This document shows, one piece after another, positions 12,480-24,310 of a stretch of DNA of 64,000 nt (positions are counted from its first letter, which is position 1; each line of letters opens with the position of its first letter). Location of the stretch: the NCBI GenBank assembly GCA_029204225.1, contig MU831845.1, positions 1-64,000 on the forward strand. Direction: 5' to 3'. Origin of the DNA: Diphasiastrum complanatum. Its lineage: Eukaryota; Streptophyta; Lycopodiopsida; Lycopodiales; Lycopodiaceae. Made by a program: the position numbers and the translations under genes. Below the pieces are notes generated by a model. It was given only the letters and a program-made list of their open reading frames with translations, was not told the DNA's origin and ran no database searches.

Positions 12480-13154
12480 ATGGATCAAACCAATGAAAAC
12501 CCAACATTTGATCTATCAGACCCATCCAATGTGGCACAAGCTCTTGAACTTTTATACCAACAAATTCAAGCCACTAGTAAGTAGCTTCTTGAAACTAATC
12601 AAAGAAACCAAGACTTAGAGTCTAGGTTAGCCAATCAGAAGAAGCATGTAGTTCCACCTCCCGTAAAAGTGTTTAAGGGGGAGAAGAAGGATAGGAACTT
12701 ACAAGTGGTAAGTTCTTGGCTAAATGTTTGGAACAAATACTTTGCCATGAACCAATTCCTTGAATATGAAAAGTTATCCACTGTCACCATGTTCTTTGAA
12801 GGAAGAGCCTTAGATTGGTGGGATGACTTAGTTGCAAAGGGCAATTAACCTTGTACATGGGATGATTTTTGCAAGCTTTTTAGGGATTATTTTCTACCAC
12901 TTTTAGATGACTATGAACACTTTCAAAAGTTGTCATTTATGAATGAATAAAGGTTTGGAACAATTTATTCAAGATTTTCATGAGTACCTGAATCCACTTT
13001 ATAGTGACATTCTGCCTAAGGTACAAATGTTAATGTTCATTGATGGGTTACCAAAAGATTATCAAGTGGATGTTCGTAGAAACCATCAAAAAATCCTAGA
13101 AGATGCTATTAGAGCTGCAAAATACTTTGATGACACACCTAAGCCACCTTGGGG
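12480..13154 (+). pseudogene. Gypsy gag, broken
   Basis: Begins with an ATG at 12480 and reads a gypsy-type gag. The motif ALDWWDDLVAKG (near 12810) followed by TWDDFCKLFRDYFLP is the core of the retrotransposon gag domain. Stops occur near 12582 and 12846, and there is a frame change before 12943-13152 (LEQFIQDFHEYLNPL). The capsid part ends abruptly where LTR sequence begins; the zinc knuckle and all of pol are absent. Confidence 0.82.
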
Positions 13155-13633
13155 TGGCCATCTATATGAGGGTAGTAGGGCGCCCATTGGGAGGGGGAAG
13201 ATCTCTCTTGTTTGCTTTGCTTATGCTCTAGTGTTGCTACTAGTGTGTAGAGTGGTAGTATGCTTGAGGTTTGGTCTTGCTTATGGTACGGGACATAAGT
13301 AGGGTTTGGATCTTGAGAATGCTATGGAGTGTTGTGGTATGCTTGTGATTTGTTCATGGTTAGGAAAGGGGGTGCTAGATAGGTCTTGCTTGGAGCTTGG
13401 ATCTAGCTATGGTTGGGTGGTGAATACTTGAGGCCAGCTTGTTATCTATCTTTGTGTTTAAAGAGTAGGGACACAAGTGGAGGAGAGATCCTTGGAGGCT
13501 TGCAGATCCTTACTTGCAGGTGGAGGCATCCTAGCTTGGAGTTGGGGAGCATCTTGAAGCTTGCAGGTTGCTTGGAGGACATTTGGAGGCTCTACCTTGG
13601 ATTTGGAGGTCTTCCTCACTTTTACTTGTAAAA
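13155..13633 (+). repeat. Truncated 3' LTR of gypsy element
   Basis: Matches 10941-11429 closely (for example the GGCGCCCATTGGGAGGGGG block). The first roughly 590 bp of the LTR are missing. It is followed by the target repeat GTAAC. Confidence 0.87.
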
Positions 13634-13790
13634 GTAACCATGGGCGTCCCAATAGGACTTGGTAGACATTTGGTGCATCAGATAAGTCCATTGCTACAAA
13701 AGTAATGACAAACTGTACTCCAGCAATTTTGACTGGTATGTCTTCACCCATTCCTCGCGGAGCACTCAAATATCAATTCCATGGATGATG
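13634..13790 (-). pseudogene. Old gypsy remnant, protease C-terminal part
   Basis: On the minus strand the frame reads ...DLSDAPNVYQVLLGRPWL, the end of a gypsy retropepsin domain. It is continuous in direction and domain order with 10349-8798 on the other side of the nested gypsy element. The upstream catalytic part is lost at about 13790, where unrelated plus-strand sequence begins. Confidence 0.75.
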
Positions 13791-14861
13791 ACTCTTATGT
13801 TCACATCAAAATTGATGTTTTTTATGTGATTGAAAGTGTTGCAAATGGTGGTAATGTCAAGAAGACTTCAAGGATCAAAGAAGAGCACCAAGAAGATGAT
13901 CTTGAGGAGCCATCTCAAGGTTCAAGTGTGCCAATGATTGAGGAGGAGAGTCCTTCTTCTCAAGTTATGATTCCAAGAAGAATCTCAATAGACATGGCCG
14001 AGCCTATGTGGCTCACATTTCAAGGAAAGAAGAAGCAAATTTTAGGTTTCCAACATATCCATCTTTGCTTCCCTTGTATCATTTGAGAAATCACTTTGTT
14101 GTGATGAGATTTTTGCATATCAAGTTTGGAATGATAAAACTAGTTTTGTATGATGTCTCTTGGAAGGACATATCTTATGTTCTTAATGGTCTAGAACTGG
14201 TTCTAGATCAATTGGAAAGCAAGTGGTTATGTCATCAAATGTATGCTCTTGGATCTTGTAAGAGCAAGAATGAGGTTTTCATTCATAGTGTGAAAATTTG
14301 TGTTTTTTCATTTTGTGAGGCAGTTTGTAAACTTCTCATGAGAATAAGTGCATTATCCAAAAAGGACACTTATGTCCATGAGCAAGTAATAAGCCTCAAT
14401 GAGTTCAAGATTTTTATTGGTTACAGGATTAGAGTTATTATGCAAAATGTTCATAGTTTGACAACTAGTCAAGCTAGTATGCAAAATATTCTTGGTAATC
14501 AACATTTGTGCCTACTTTGTAATCTTGATCTCCATGATCATTTTGAGGCATTGAGGCCTCGGATCTCCATCATTATGGTTTTAAGAAAGATGAGCTTTCA
14601 AGTCAAAGGTCTTCCTCAAGCATGGAAGGAATCAAAGGGCAAGGTGCCAAGATGGTAGAATGTTCATCAAGGAAGGTGGTATTCGATTTTCATCAAAGAA
14701 ATCCTCTCATGGCAATGGTGAATTGGCTGCTACCACATGTTCTTTGGCTGGTCTTCACAACATATCCATGCCAAAGGATCCAATTAAGAAGCTATCATAT
14801 CACAACCTTGGACCTCTACACCAAGACAATTCTAACTAGGCTTGGTATAAATGTTATTTAA
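13781..14861 (+). other. Unrecognised degenerate open frames
   Basis: Three overlapping plus-strand frames (13781-14086, 14008-14658, 14622-14861) in different phases. The first reads an acidic stretch, then VMIPRRISIDMAEP, which faintly resembles the integrase-RT linker of copia elements. The 216-residue second frame has no recognisable motif. The overlapping phases suggest one decayed TE-derived coding region, but no family can be named. Confidence 0.35.
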
Positions 14862-15902
14862 TATTATTGATTGTGCACATAGATTGTGTTGTTTAGGTTC
14901 ACATATTTTGTCTTCATAAAAATTTCATAGATAATGCAATATTATCATTGATGTTAAATAAATGCAAGAATCTCTATTAGAAAAATATGGAGCTCCATTA
15001 TTCAAAATCTTAATATATTTATATTCTTAAGGCAAAGTCACATTCAAAGTAAACTATAGAAAATTATTTCAAAAAACATGTTGAGAAGTTTGGAGTGGAA
15101 GTCCTAGCTTTGAATGGAAAAATTTATTGCTAGTGCTACATGATTTAAAATTGTTGGATAGACTTGAAATATGGTAATGTTCCTACAAAGGGGTGGATGT
15201 CAAAGTACAAATGAAGGAAAATCAATAAGAAATTACTACACTTTATTCATGTTCTTTTGAAATTTAAATTTAAAGGAATGCAGGTAAATAGGTAACATTT
15301 TGTGGCCAAGTTATGGGGTTCTATAAGCATTATATGGTAATAAGTACCATAGAGCTCTATAATATTAAGTATTGGACCTTTTTTTCTATTTTGCTTTTAT
15401 ATTTATTCTTGCCCATTTCATGTTTATATCTAACTCAAAGAAAAGATGGCACGTGGTGGCCTAAAGTGCTATCCAAGTGGACAGATATGGTCATTCCAAT
15501 GAAGGAAGCATATTGCATAGATAATGTAAATAATGATTTAAAGGTGGTGGTTTTCTACAAGAAAAAAAAAATTGTAAAGTTTCTTCTATAATATAAAAAT
15601 TGGAGTAACTATGCTTATTGTTAATCTTAGTAATATTTTTTAATGTTATATTACTTGGCCATTTTCAAATTGGTGACATGGAGCTTCAAATTGCCCTCAA
15701 ACTAAGCAGAGTAAAATTCTAACCTTGAGGGTCTACCAATGATCCCAAAAGATTAATTTGTTCTATCTTGCCTTGGTGTCTCCCGATCTGTGTTATCAAC
15801 CTTTGGGCACCCAACACAAGCCTAAATAGTCACTTGGTGAAGAAACTTGTTTTCTTGTGTGTGGTCTTGGAGCTAAAACAACCAACCTCAAGGAGGTATG
15901 TA
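14862..15902. other. AT-rich DNA, no gene seen
   Basis: No gene or repeat could be supported. The open frame 15313-15591 (+, 92 codons) is hydrophobic and then lysine-rich, but has no family resemblance and no supporting context. Confidence 0.4.
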
Positions 15903-16026
15903 TTAGGTAATGGCCATTGGGAGAGCCATTACCATAAATAATCCGGGACCCGACAGCGAGTGGCAGAGGCCACGAGCTACTCGGGGACCGGATTATTTAT
16001 GGCCTGACCAAATGGCCATTACCTAA
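15903..16026. repeat. 124-bp foldback (MITE-like) inverted repeat
   Basis: Terminal repeat TTAGGTAATGGCCATT at 15903-15918 pairs exactly with AATGGCCATTACCTAA at 16011-16026. A second inner pair, CCATAAATAATCCGG and CCGGATTATTTATGG, continues the stem around a GC-rich centre. Nearly the whole unit can fold into one hairpin. No clear target duplication flanks it. It lies about 1.5 kb upstream of the permease start codon. Confidence 0.75.
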
Positions 16027-16059
16027 CATAATTGACGTTTGCTTGATTTTTTTATTCAC

Positions 16060-16068
16060 TCGATGATT

Positions 16069-16126
<58 letters not shown>

Positions 16127-16360
16127 GCTCCCTCCGCTCTCTCTCCCTCGCTACGCACGCTCTCTTCTCTCCGCTCTCTCCTCTCTCCTCTCCCCGCTCT
16201 CTCTATCTCCTCTCTCTTCTCTCCCCTCTCTCTCTCTCCTCTCCGCACGCACACACACACACACACTCTCTCTCTCTCTCTCTCTCTCTCCATCCGCATG
16301 CTCTCCTCTCTCCACTCTCTTCCTCTCTCCTCTCTCTCCAAGCGTTGTCGCACCCAGGTA
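16060..16360. repeat. CT-rich microsatellite cluster with (AC)n
   Basis: A nearly pure (CT)n run at about 16071-16124 is followed by degenerate CTCTCC repeats, (AC)n at about 16247-16265 and another (CT)n to about 16291. Open frames through this tract on both strands are repeat artefacts. Confidence 0.9.
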
Positions 16361-16711
16361 GCAATCTCAATCTAAAAATACAAAAAAGGTGACCGGAAAT
16401 AATATAGGGCCCAAAATGACCCTAAAATTTGGCGAATGGTGATTACAATATCGGGAATGCCATAAGGGAATCTGTAGTGTGGCCAATCCCCTTGTTTAGA
16501 ATGTAGTCTCAAAGGTAAAACCATAAAGCTAAAACCCACCTCCCTAACCCCTGGCGGACATTCTCTGGCCGCGTCGTCTTTTTCTTTTTCTTTCTCTCGA
16601 TCCTCTCTTTTTTCTCACGCAGAATCTCACTCCCTTTACGAATTGGTGCATACCTTCTTTACTCTGCTGCTACTGTTACAATCGCTGCTTGCTTGCTGAC
16701 TCACTCAAACA

Positions 16712-16757
<46 letters not shown>

Positions 16758-17549
16758 CACACACACACGCACACACACACAGACTCACCCTGTGTCTGTC
16801 CCTCTCTCGCGTGTCTTCCATATACTGTTTATACTGTCAGCCGAACACACACGCACATAAGAAAGCAACACACACGCACATACAGAAAGCAACAGCAATT
16901 TGTTTAAGGTTTAGACTCTAGAGGAGTTCCATACGCTACAGCCTCACACAAAAACAAAATTCTGGAGCTAGTTTCTTAATGCCCGATGGAAAAACCTTAT
17001 CTTCCATTTTCTGTTTGGCCCACAATCCACTCACGATGCATGGAGGTCAACCACGTACGCTTCTTCTTCACTCCTCTAACATTTACCCCATCGAAGCTCG
17101 AATGTGCACATGATATATATATCCACTGGCAGGAAGCATGAACATAAGAGAAGTTGCATTGGTGATTGTCACTCATCCTTCCATCTCGATTAGCTAGTAA
17201 ATACTCTATCATCTCTGAAGTATCCACAAAGTACAAAGATCAGATCTCCTTTGAAATTACAAAAAGTAGCTGTTGTTTGCGCACTGTGGAATGCAGTGGG
17301 TATGATGTTGGAGACTATAAATGCCAAAGCTGGCGTAATCGAGTGTTGCTGATAGCCAGATTGAGAAAAGGAGTCGCAAATCTTGATTTTGACAGAATGC
17401 TGTCTGATTTATCACAAAATTTTGCGGTATGTTGGGAAATATAGCTTTGCCTCACTTCTCCCGAAGTTATTGTTGAGCAATTGGATTGGGAGAAAAGAGA
17501 AATTTGTGCTGCACTTTAGTAAGAATTAATCTTTAGGACGTACTTTATC
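16361..17549 (+). promoter_or_regulatory. Upstream region of the permease gene
   Basis: No gene is seen. A (CT)n run lies at about 16713-16753, followed by CA-rich DNA. Two TATA-like sites are visible: GATATATATAT at 17112-17122 and TATAAAT at 17316-17322, about 230 bp before the start codon. Either could serve the permease; the second is the better match to the plant consensus. CT-rich tracts near plant promoters are often bound by GAGA-type factors, but that use here is inference. Confidence 0.4.
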
Positions 17550-18031
17550 ATGGCTCCACAAACTTTGGATATTGAAGGAGCGGTGGAGACCCAGATGAAG
17601 TCCCTGGCAGTGGACGATGATGGAAAGCCCGCCCGCACAGGTCAGAATGCTGAAAACTAACGCATCTAGGATTGCTTAGATAATGCACCATTATAATTTG
17701 ACTTAGAAGGAGATGCTGGAACAAACTAAAGGAGAATTCTGTATATATTTGATCGAGAGATGTTGATTTCAGGAAATCAGTGGACTGCTCTAGCTCATGT
17801 TATCACGGCAGTTTCGGGAGCTGGTGTGTTATCCCTGGCGTGGAGTTTGTCTCAGATAGGCTGGATTGCAGGCCCTGTGGTTATCGTTGTGTTAGCTCTT
17901 GCTACACTTTACGCTTCATTTCTACTAGCGGACTGCTATAGATCCCCATGTCCAGTTACTGGCACGCGCAATGACACTTACTCAAAATGTGTCGCTAATA
18001 TTCTAGGTGGGCGGGTGTGGGTGCGCGTTTG

Positions 18032-18121
<90 letters not shown>

Positions 18122-20169
18122 GTGACAAGTGTTTTGACGTGTATCAGGGAAGCCGCAAGCTTGGATTTGTGCACTAGCTCAGTATATTGATCTATACGGT
18201 GCAACAGTTGCCTACACGATTGTGTCTTCATCCAGCATGGCGTGAGTATTAGCGTTTCTGCAAAATCATTGAGCAACAGGTTGCCCTGTCCAATTTCTTG
18301 ACCTACAGTGCAATAGATTCGTCATTCTAGATAATAAAGGTCTCACGGATCTAAACAGAGCTTTGTATTTGTAATATTTCAGATCCATCGCCCAATCTGT
18401 GTGCTATAGAAAACATGGGTCCCAGGATGCATCTTGCGAGGATATGAGGTCTGGGCGCTACATGCTCATATTTGGAGCGATGGAGATTTTGTTTTCGCAG
18501 CTTCAAGATATGCACAGAGTTTGGTGGCTATCCATAGTTGCCACCTTGATGTCGTTTTCCTACTCTTTCATTCTCCTCACTCTCAGCGCTACCAAGGCTT
18601 CTGGTAAAGTGTCCATTTGGCTTATCTACGAATCAAACTTTCTGAAGAGCTCACAATTAATGAAAATTAGTCACTTAAATAAATCCATGACAAAAACAGA
18701 AAATTTAGTATCATGATTCTGCTGAAAGAAACTTCCTGGTTCTGAGACAATCATGATTATACCGTAAGCCCAGAATAAAGTGAACAAATAAGAATGAATG
18801 ATCAATCATTCTGGACTGGATCAATTTCCTGCTTGCTATGAAAGCTTTTAGCAGAAGAGAAATCGATGTTCTTTGTCAATGTCCTGCTTCAATTCTGAAA
18901 CAGATCAGAATGAGCTTGAAAGCCTTATTCCACACTAATGTGGGCGTGATGAATTTATGCATTTAGTCTTGAGTAGAGTAATTTCACGATTCCTACTATA
19001 TTCTTGAAGGATTTTGTGCAGATTAATGTTTTGAAGTGGGTTTCCGTTTTTCTTGTAACAGAGCACGGCCACTCGCACGGCACTGCATTTGGGGTGGCCG
19101 TTGGACCCCATGATGTGCTGGGGGACGTTTCTCCATACCAGAAAACACTGGGTGTGCTTCAGGCAATTGGGAACATGTCCTACAGTTTTCTATTCACATC
19201 CGTCTTGATCGAAATTCAGGTATAGCTTACCACCAGCTTCTATTGAAATCGTATAATTTCATTGGATCAAACCTTCAATACTTATATTGATCACCTTTCT
19301 TTATGAAGAGAATCTTTCAGGTGAAAATATATTCGTTTTTTAGTACTTCAGTTAGTACCTCTGAAGAAAATAACGTGGGGATTAAATTACACAGGACACC
19401 CTGAAATGTTCACCTCCAGAGAATAAAACAATGAAGAAAGCCATATCAGTCGGGGTACTTTACACCACAATATTTTACATGGCATTGGGTGGCATTGGCT
19501 ATGCTGCCTACGGGAGCAAAACTCCTGGAAACCTTCTTCAAGCTTTGGGGTCCTATCACCATGTCTTCTGGCTTGTTGATCTGGCTAACCTCTTCATTAT
19601 CATTCAAATCATGGGTGCATATCAGGTTAGCATCAAATATTACTGTATCTGAAAAAAGATTTCTTGCTTGAATGCTGGTATAATTGATATCAATCATACT
19701 ACCTATTGAAGATTTAAGTAAAATTCCTGTTCTGTAGGTGAATGCACAGCCCATCTTCGGATTTGTGGAGGATCATGCTGTCAAATACTTCCGTAGAAGA
19801 AGAATCATAAACGAGGAACAGCCTTCACATGTGGTTTTGTTTCAGACGAAATTCACCGTTGACCATCTCACCATCTTTAGGATTGTGTGGAGGACGGCTT
19901 TTGTCATTCTAACAACATTTATATCTATGGCCTTGCCCTTCTTCAATGCCATCCTGGGCCTGCTGGGTGCCATGGCATATTGGCCCCTCACAATCTACTT
20001 CCCGGTTAATATGCATATGAGGCAATCCAAAGTTCGGCCATGGTCAGCAAAGTGGATAGGATTACAGCTCTTTGTGGGAGTTTTCCTGCTGGTTTCGTGC
20101 AGCGGCATTGCTGGATCCATTCAAGGAATCCTTCAAGCAGTGAAAGGTCACCAAGCATTCCGCATTTAA
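17550..20169 (+). CDS. Amino acid permease (AAP-type, AAAP family), seven exons
   Basis: Exons: 17550-17640, 17773-18006, 18148-18241, 18383-18603, 19062-19219, 19395-19625, 19738-20169. All introns are GT-AG, phases agree, and the sum is 1,461 nt, giving 486 residues plus stop, the usual AAP length. The start is the ATG at 17550, followed by a hydrophilic N-terminus of about 30 residues. Family marks: TALAHVITAVSGAGVLSLAW (first membrane helix), LLADCYRSPCPVTGTRN, a WWLSIVATLMSFSYS helix, SVLIEIQDTL and GAYQVNAQPIFGFVED. About ten membrane helices are expected. The family imports amino acids with protons, mostly at the plasma membrane; which amino acids this one carries cannot be told. No frameshift or stop was found, so this is the only gene here that looks functional for the host. 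Intron 2 contains an 84-bp (CT)n run. Confidence 0.93.
18034..18117 (+). repeat. (CT)42 microsatellite in permease intron 2
   Basis: Uninterrupted CT repeat of 84 bp inside the 141-bp intron 18007-18147, starting 27 bp after the 5' splice site and ending 30 bp before the acceptor. It makes up more than half of the intron and adds to its polypyrimidine content. Confidence 0.95.
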
Positions 20170-21800
20170 TTCGGATCAACAAAACCCGGTCCTGTCATAT
20201 AGATTTCTCACACACTAAATCCTAATTTTTGTCTGAGTTTACCAGAACAGTCCAGGTTGCCCGATCATGCAACAACAGAACATTATCCTTTCAATCATCA
20301 ATCAAAGACAACGGTGTTGGATCAAACCAAATGACTGGGAGATTCTTAGTTTATGTCAACTAAACGAAGTGTTTATGTGATTAAGTATAATTTACTGCTG
20401 ATTAAGCCTGGAGATTAATTCTAGCCAATTTTTTTGGTCGTTGAGGTCAGTTATATAGTAGACCTGACTATATTCTTGAAGAAAAAAAACGATGTGTTAC
20501 TTTGTATGTAAAAACTGAACAAGGAAATCTCAAAAGAGCTTAGTAATTTATTTCCAATACCATACTGAAGATTGATTTCGAAGAAAAGTTCCCAATAGTG
20601 TTTGCTTTGGTATTTGGAGTAACTAGCTCAATCACAAATATTGAGTGTTCTCATTACACGTTGGTCAATGTTTTCCATGATATACCAGTCAAACGATCAA
20701 ATTACAAAAGAAAAGCACTTTGCTTTCAGTTCATTCTTCTACAATTGAATGTAGTACAGAATTTCAAAGCAGCTTTATGGTGAAGTTTTACTTTCACTTT
20801 ATTCTTCCATGATTGAATGCATGAAAATAGAATTTCAAGGCAACTTAGTGAGGATGAAGCTCGAACTCTAAAAGAAACTTTGAATTCTCCACTTACATTC
20901 CTAGCACCACTGATTTAAGTTTTTTAGTAATCTCATAGCATTGTGAACATGAGTGATTCCGAAATTGATCACCTTTCATAGGCACTCATGAAGTGAGGAA
21001 TGTGTACTATTTCACTTTTTGATCTTTTCTAATATGATACCTAAAAAAGAATGCACCATGAGAACAAGATCTAAATTGATGAAATATGAGCATGTGTTGT
21101 GCGTATAATGCGCAAGGATGCAAGATAGAAAAAATTGTAGCAACTCATCATTTATGAATGTTAAAACTGTGTCCCCCACTTACTTTGGTGAGGCATGCGA
21201 TGTAAAGTTAATATTTGTCTTGAAACAATCTAGTCTCATTTTTGCAAAAGACTTGTGCAAATATGACTTTGTTATGGAGAGAATATTGTTACTAGTAGTT
21301 GTGGATGATCATTGGCTTTTGATCTTTGCTCTCATGACATCTCAAGTGCAACATTATTGATTCAAATTTTGCTACAAAGCATTTGCAGTAGTGATCATTA
21401 TTAAGTGGCATTTTTTATCATGAAGAAGATAGAATGGCTTTGATAGTTCTAAGATGGAGCGTGAAGAATGAATTTTCTTTTTTGGAGAATCCAATGACAA
21501 AATGGAAGAGGATGTTTCGTGTAGTTGTGGATGGATGAAGGAGCTCCAAATTATTTCTCACTAGGAAAATGTCATTGAGCAAAAAGATTCCTCCAATGTC
21601 TACATGATCCTCATGTGAAGTCACTATCTATCAATTAGCTCTACTTTGAAACTTTGATGATGTCCCACAAGGAGTTCAAATTTATCTATAAGGTTAATGA
21701 ATGCTTTTAGCTTCAATAAAGCTTCACATGTATTATTGACACTAGGATTGTTTTAGGCACACTTTTGGGCACATGGGCAAAAAGTTTGCATTTAACCCTT
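20170..21800. other. Downstream of permease, no gene seen
   Basis: Contains the permease 3' UTR, whose end cannot be placed by eye. After that it is AT-rich DNA with short open frames (20598-20783, 21118-21360, 21418-21624 minus) that show no recognisable motif. Confidence 0.4.
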
Positions 21801-21815
21801 TCTCAGGGCATAATG

Positions 21816-21900
21816 CTTCTTGGTTTCCAAGGGGAGGCTCGAACCTGGGACCAAAGAAACTTTGGATGCCAAGCTAACCAGTTGAGCCAACCCCGTTGGG
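21816..21900 (-). mobile_element. 85-bp tRNA-derived SINE-like retroposon
   Basis: On the minus strand the insert has an A-box-like TGGCTCAACTGG and a B-box GGTTCGAGCCT spaced as in a tRNA gene, the split RNA polymerase III promoter. It is flanked by a perfect 15-bp direct repeat TCTCAGGGCATAATG (21801-21815 and 21901-21915), the mark of LINE-mediated insertion. No long body or A-tail is present, so it is either a very short SINE or a retroposed tRNA-like RNA. Confidence 0.8.
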
Positions 21901-21915
21901 TCTCAGGGCATAATG

Positions 21916-23569
21916 GAATTTCAAATAGCTAAAACCTAATTATTTCAATCATAAGGGTAATTAGACTCACATATGCATCCACATCTTTCACGACCAAAAA
22001 GATATTTACTTAGGTTGATGGGAGTTCATTTTTGATAATAATTCAAAATATAATCATGTGATCTTGGTTCTTGGATTATTATTGAACATGAATATCATTC
22101 ATGAGAAAATCTTATTTCATTCTAAATGTGTCACATGTACTTTGAATCTCGTTGCCCAATGTAAATTGTAAATGGCTAAGTCACCGGCCTGTGGAGACAA
22201 TTGTAATTAATTGCAATGTAAATATTGATTATAGTGACTAATTCCGAGATGGCCAAGGGGATACTGGGTCCCATGAGAGTTTGCTGGACTGACCTCCTAA
22301 AACATAGGAAAGGTTGATCGGTCAATGTGACATGTGTCATATTCTCACTAGGACACTTGGTCCAATGCAGGACACTTGGTCCAATGTATGAGTGACATGT
22401 GTCAGACATTCCACCTACTAGCTTGCCTATGTGTTAGGGTACTGCCAAGTGGCAAGTGTCGATTGTGCATGGAGTTTGCCATGTGTCAATGTTAGGATGT
22501 GCCAACTTGGTTAAGAGGTGCTTGAGGGGATATAGTGTGAGCCTTGCTGGGCAGCATTCTATTAAAATTTCACAAGCTAGTTTGGACCAATTTTGGTCAC
22601 ATGTATTGTAGTTGGCAAGATGGCCATGTAAATAGATGCCACATGTGCCAAAGAGCATAGGATACTTTTCCAAAGTTTTATTCTACATCTTGCTTTGTAA
22701 TGGCACATTTGAAATGAGGCCAAAAAGTGCTTAGATAGGGTAGAAAGAAAATAGGACCCAAAAATAGCATGTTTTTCATTGTTTTGGGTTCTCGAGATCT
22801 AGACCCTAATTAGGGTGGATCCAATGATAAATTAGGTTAGATGTTAGGGTTAGGTTATGAAGAGTTCAGATGAGCCCTAAAATGATCATATCCGATCTAC
22901 TAATGTATAAATATGTGATAGTTTTTCCATCAAATAATGAGTAAAAATTTGTGGGATTGATTTACAAGTTCAGGTACTGTACTTTGCCTATGGCAGTCCT
23001 CACTACAAGAGGACGAGCAATTACCAAGGCTTTTTTTGAGCATTTTTTTGAAAGATAGTTTTTAAAATGAGTCGTGGGGGGAGCGGAAAGCTTGAGTCTC
23101 GGCTCCGGTTTTTGGCCTCGGTATAAGCCTACCATATTTTAACTTATTTTTCAAACATTTATAGAGAGAGTTATAGAGAGGTATATAATGAGGGATATAA
23201 ATAGGGTTATAGAGAGGGTCAAAGTGGTCAAGAGGCATTCCAGGACACTCTGCTAACTGAGGGTAATACCGACTGATGAAAAACAAGGCCCCTCGGTATA
23301 ACCCACGGTATGTTATAGAGTGTAAATGGATCTTACTTTTGGAATTTGTTACTTATCAACACATTGAATTCCATTTTCTATCAACATTGGCTGCCAAATG
23401 CATAAGTGAATAAAGAAATGTATCTATCACAAAAAAATGATGATCACAAATTGTGTACTCACATGCGTCGACTTCTTGTTCGATGTCAACTAGTCAATTA
23501 TTAAAGTGTAATTGCATCTGTGAGAAATATGATTAATATTACAATGAGTTGAAATACATCGTATTGTCT
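21916..23569. other. Unrecognised DNA
   Basis: No gene was supported. A 17-bp unit GGACACTTGGTCCAATG is repeated with a 19-bp period at 22351-22386, and several words related to ACATGTGTCA occur between 22325 and 22650. A run of TATAGAGAG-type repeats lies near 23160-23220. The region may hold an old LTR, but no LTR pair was found. Confidence 0.35.
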
Positions 23570-24243
23570 CACTTATTCATTTGGTGGTTCATCATTATCA
23601 TTTGCCACATCATCATGTGACAAATCCGCCAAACCAAATGAGTCTATCTCTAATTCTACCCAATTATCTCCTATAGCTTCGCTATTAATAAGCTAATCTT
23701 GAAAAGCTAATGGTGATGGTGACAACGAGTGAGATCGAGAAGGTGTGTCGTGTGCCATCGATCCATCCAATGATGATTCATCATGCTCAACATAATCATT
23801 AGCTTGTGAAGCTTGCACATGATCATCCTCCGAAAATGTGTCATCGAATTCATCATCACGATCTTGTTCATGAGGTGCATCAGTTGGCAGCTCCATGTTC
23901 TCCACGACATCTCTATCTTCAAAAATTATTTTACTTCGAGGAGCGACTTGAATCACGTACCACCATTAGGATCTGAATGATCGGGGTGAAAGACCACCTG
24001 TAATGGATTGATGTTACCATAAATGTTGACTTGTAATTAGTGTCCACAGCTATGTTAAAGTTGCTTGGGTATACATGACACAACGCCCCCCAACGGCAAG
24101 GTCCGGGGCTCCGACGGTAAGGCCTCTATATGACTTGGCCTTCCAACTCCCTGAGCGAAAACATAGTTACTGGGATCATCTGTGATCGTAACAGACAGGC
24201 TAGAGGTTAGTTTTGAATTTTTATCCTTGACAGAATCCAACAT
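23570..24243 (-). pseudogene. CACTA (En/Spm) transposase TNP2-like C-terminal remnant
   Basis: Minus-strand frame 23956-23693 reads VIQVAPRSKIIFEDRDVVEN followed by an acidic, Asp/Glu-rich tail. A W-x-V-x-x-PR block before an acidic end is how TNP2-type CACTA transposases finish. One base upstream appears shifted (WWYVIQ is split), and a probable intron acceptor lies near 23990. The frame 24243-24055 may be a preceding exon. It fits as the far end of the TNP2 pieces at 31546-32060 on the same strand. The assignment is from motif memory only. Confidence 0.45.
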
Positions 24244-24310
24244 GGATTAATGGACCATCCTGCACCCGAAACAGTTGACAAACTACACAGTAATTATGCT
24301 TTGTATTTTT

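Larger units (their letters stand above)
10350..13633 (+). mobile_element. Ty3/gypsy LTR element, internally deleted, nested in minus-strand gypsy
   Basis: The 5' LTR is 10350-11429, followed by the primer-site-like TGATATCAGAGC, a leader and a decayed gag. There is no pol: gag runs at 13154 straight into the last 479 bp of a 3' LTR. The target repeat GTAAC is perfect (10345-10349 and 13634-13638). The interrupted minus-strand gypsy reads through when the insert is ignored: protease ...LLGRPWL lies on one side and its continuation on the other. The LTR ends ...GTAAAA instead of the usual ...CA. LTR relatives lie at 40023-40579 (minus) and 43085-43489 (plus). Confidence 0.88.

Noticed and set aside
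11209..13631. Identical 72-codon frames at 11209-11427 and 13413-13631 as a duplicated gene
   Set aside because: They are the same stretch of the two gypsy LTRs, conserved as repeats rather than as a gene.
13458..13769. Minus-strand 103-codon frame as one protein
   Set aside because: It fuses the true gypsy protease end (13769-13634) to antisense LTR sequence. The matching antisense frame at 11254-11478 shows the LTR part is a shadow.
16039..16392. Open frames on both strands through the CT-rich tract
   Set aside because: They are Ser/Leu or Glu/Arg repeats created by (CT)n; no start context or family. The same applies to 17995-18276 (minus), 35215-35481 (minus) and 35327-35515.
17166..17444. 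Separate small gene upstream of the permease
   Set aside because: The frame has no motif, overlaps the likely promoter and 5' UTR including a TATAAAT box, and conflicts with a minus-strand frame at 16997-17236.
21816..21900. Functional tRNA gene
   Set aside because: The boxes fit, but no clean acceptor stem or cloverleaf was found, and 15-bp target repeats show retroposition.
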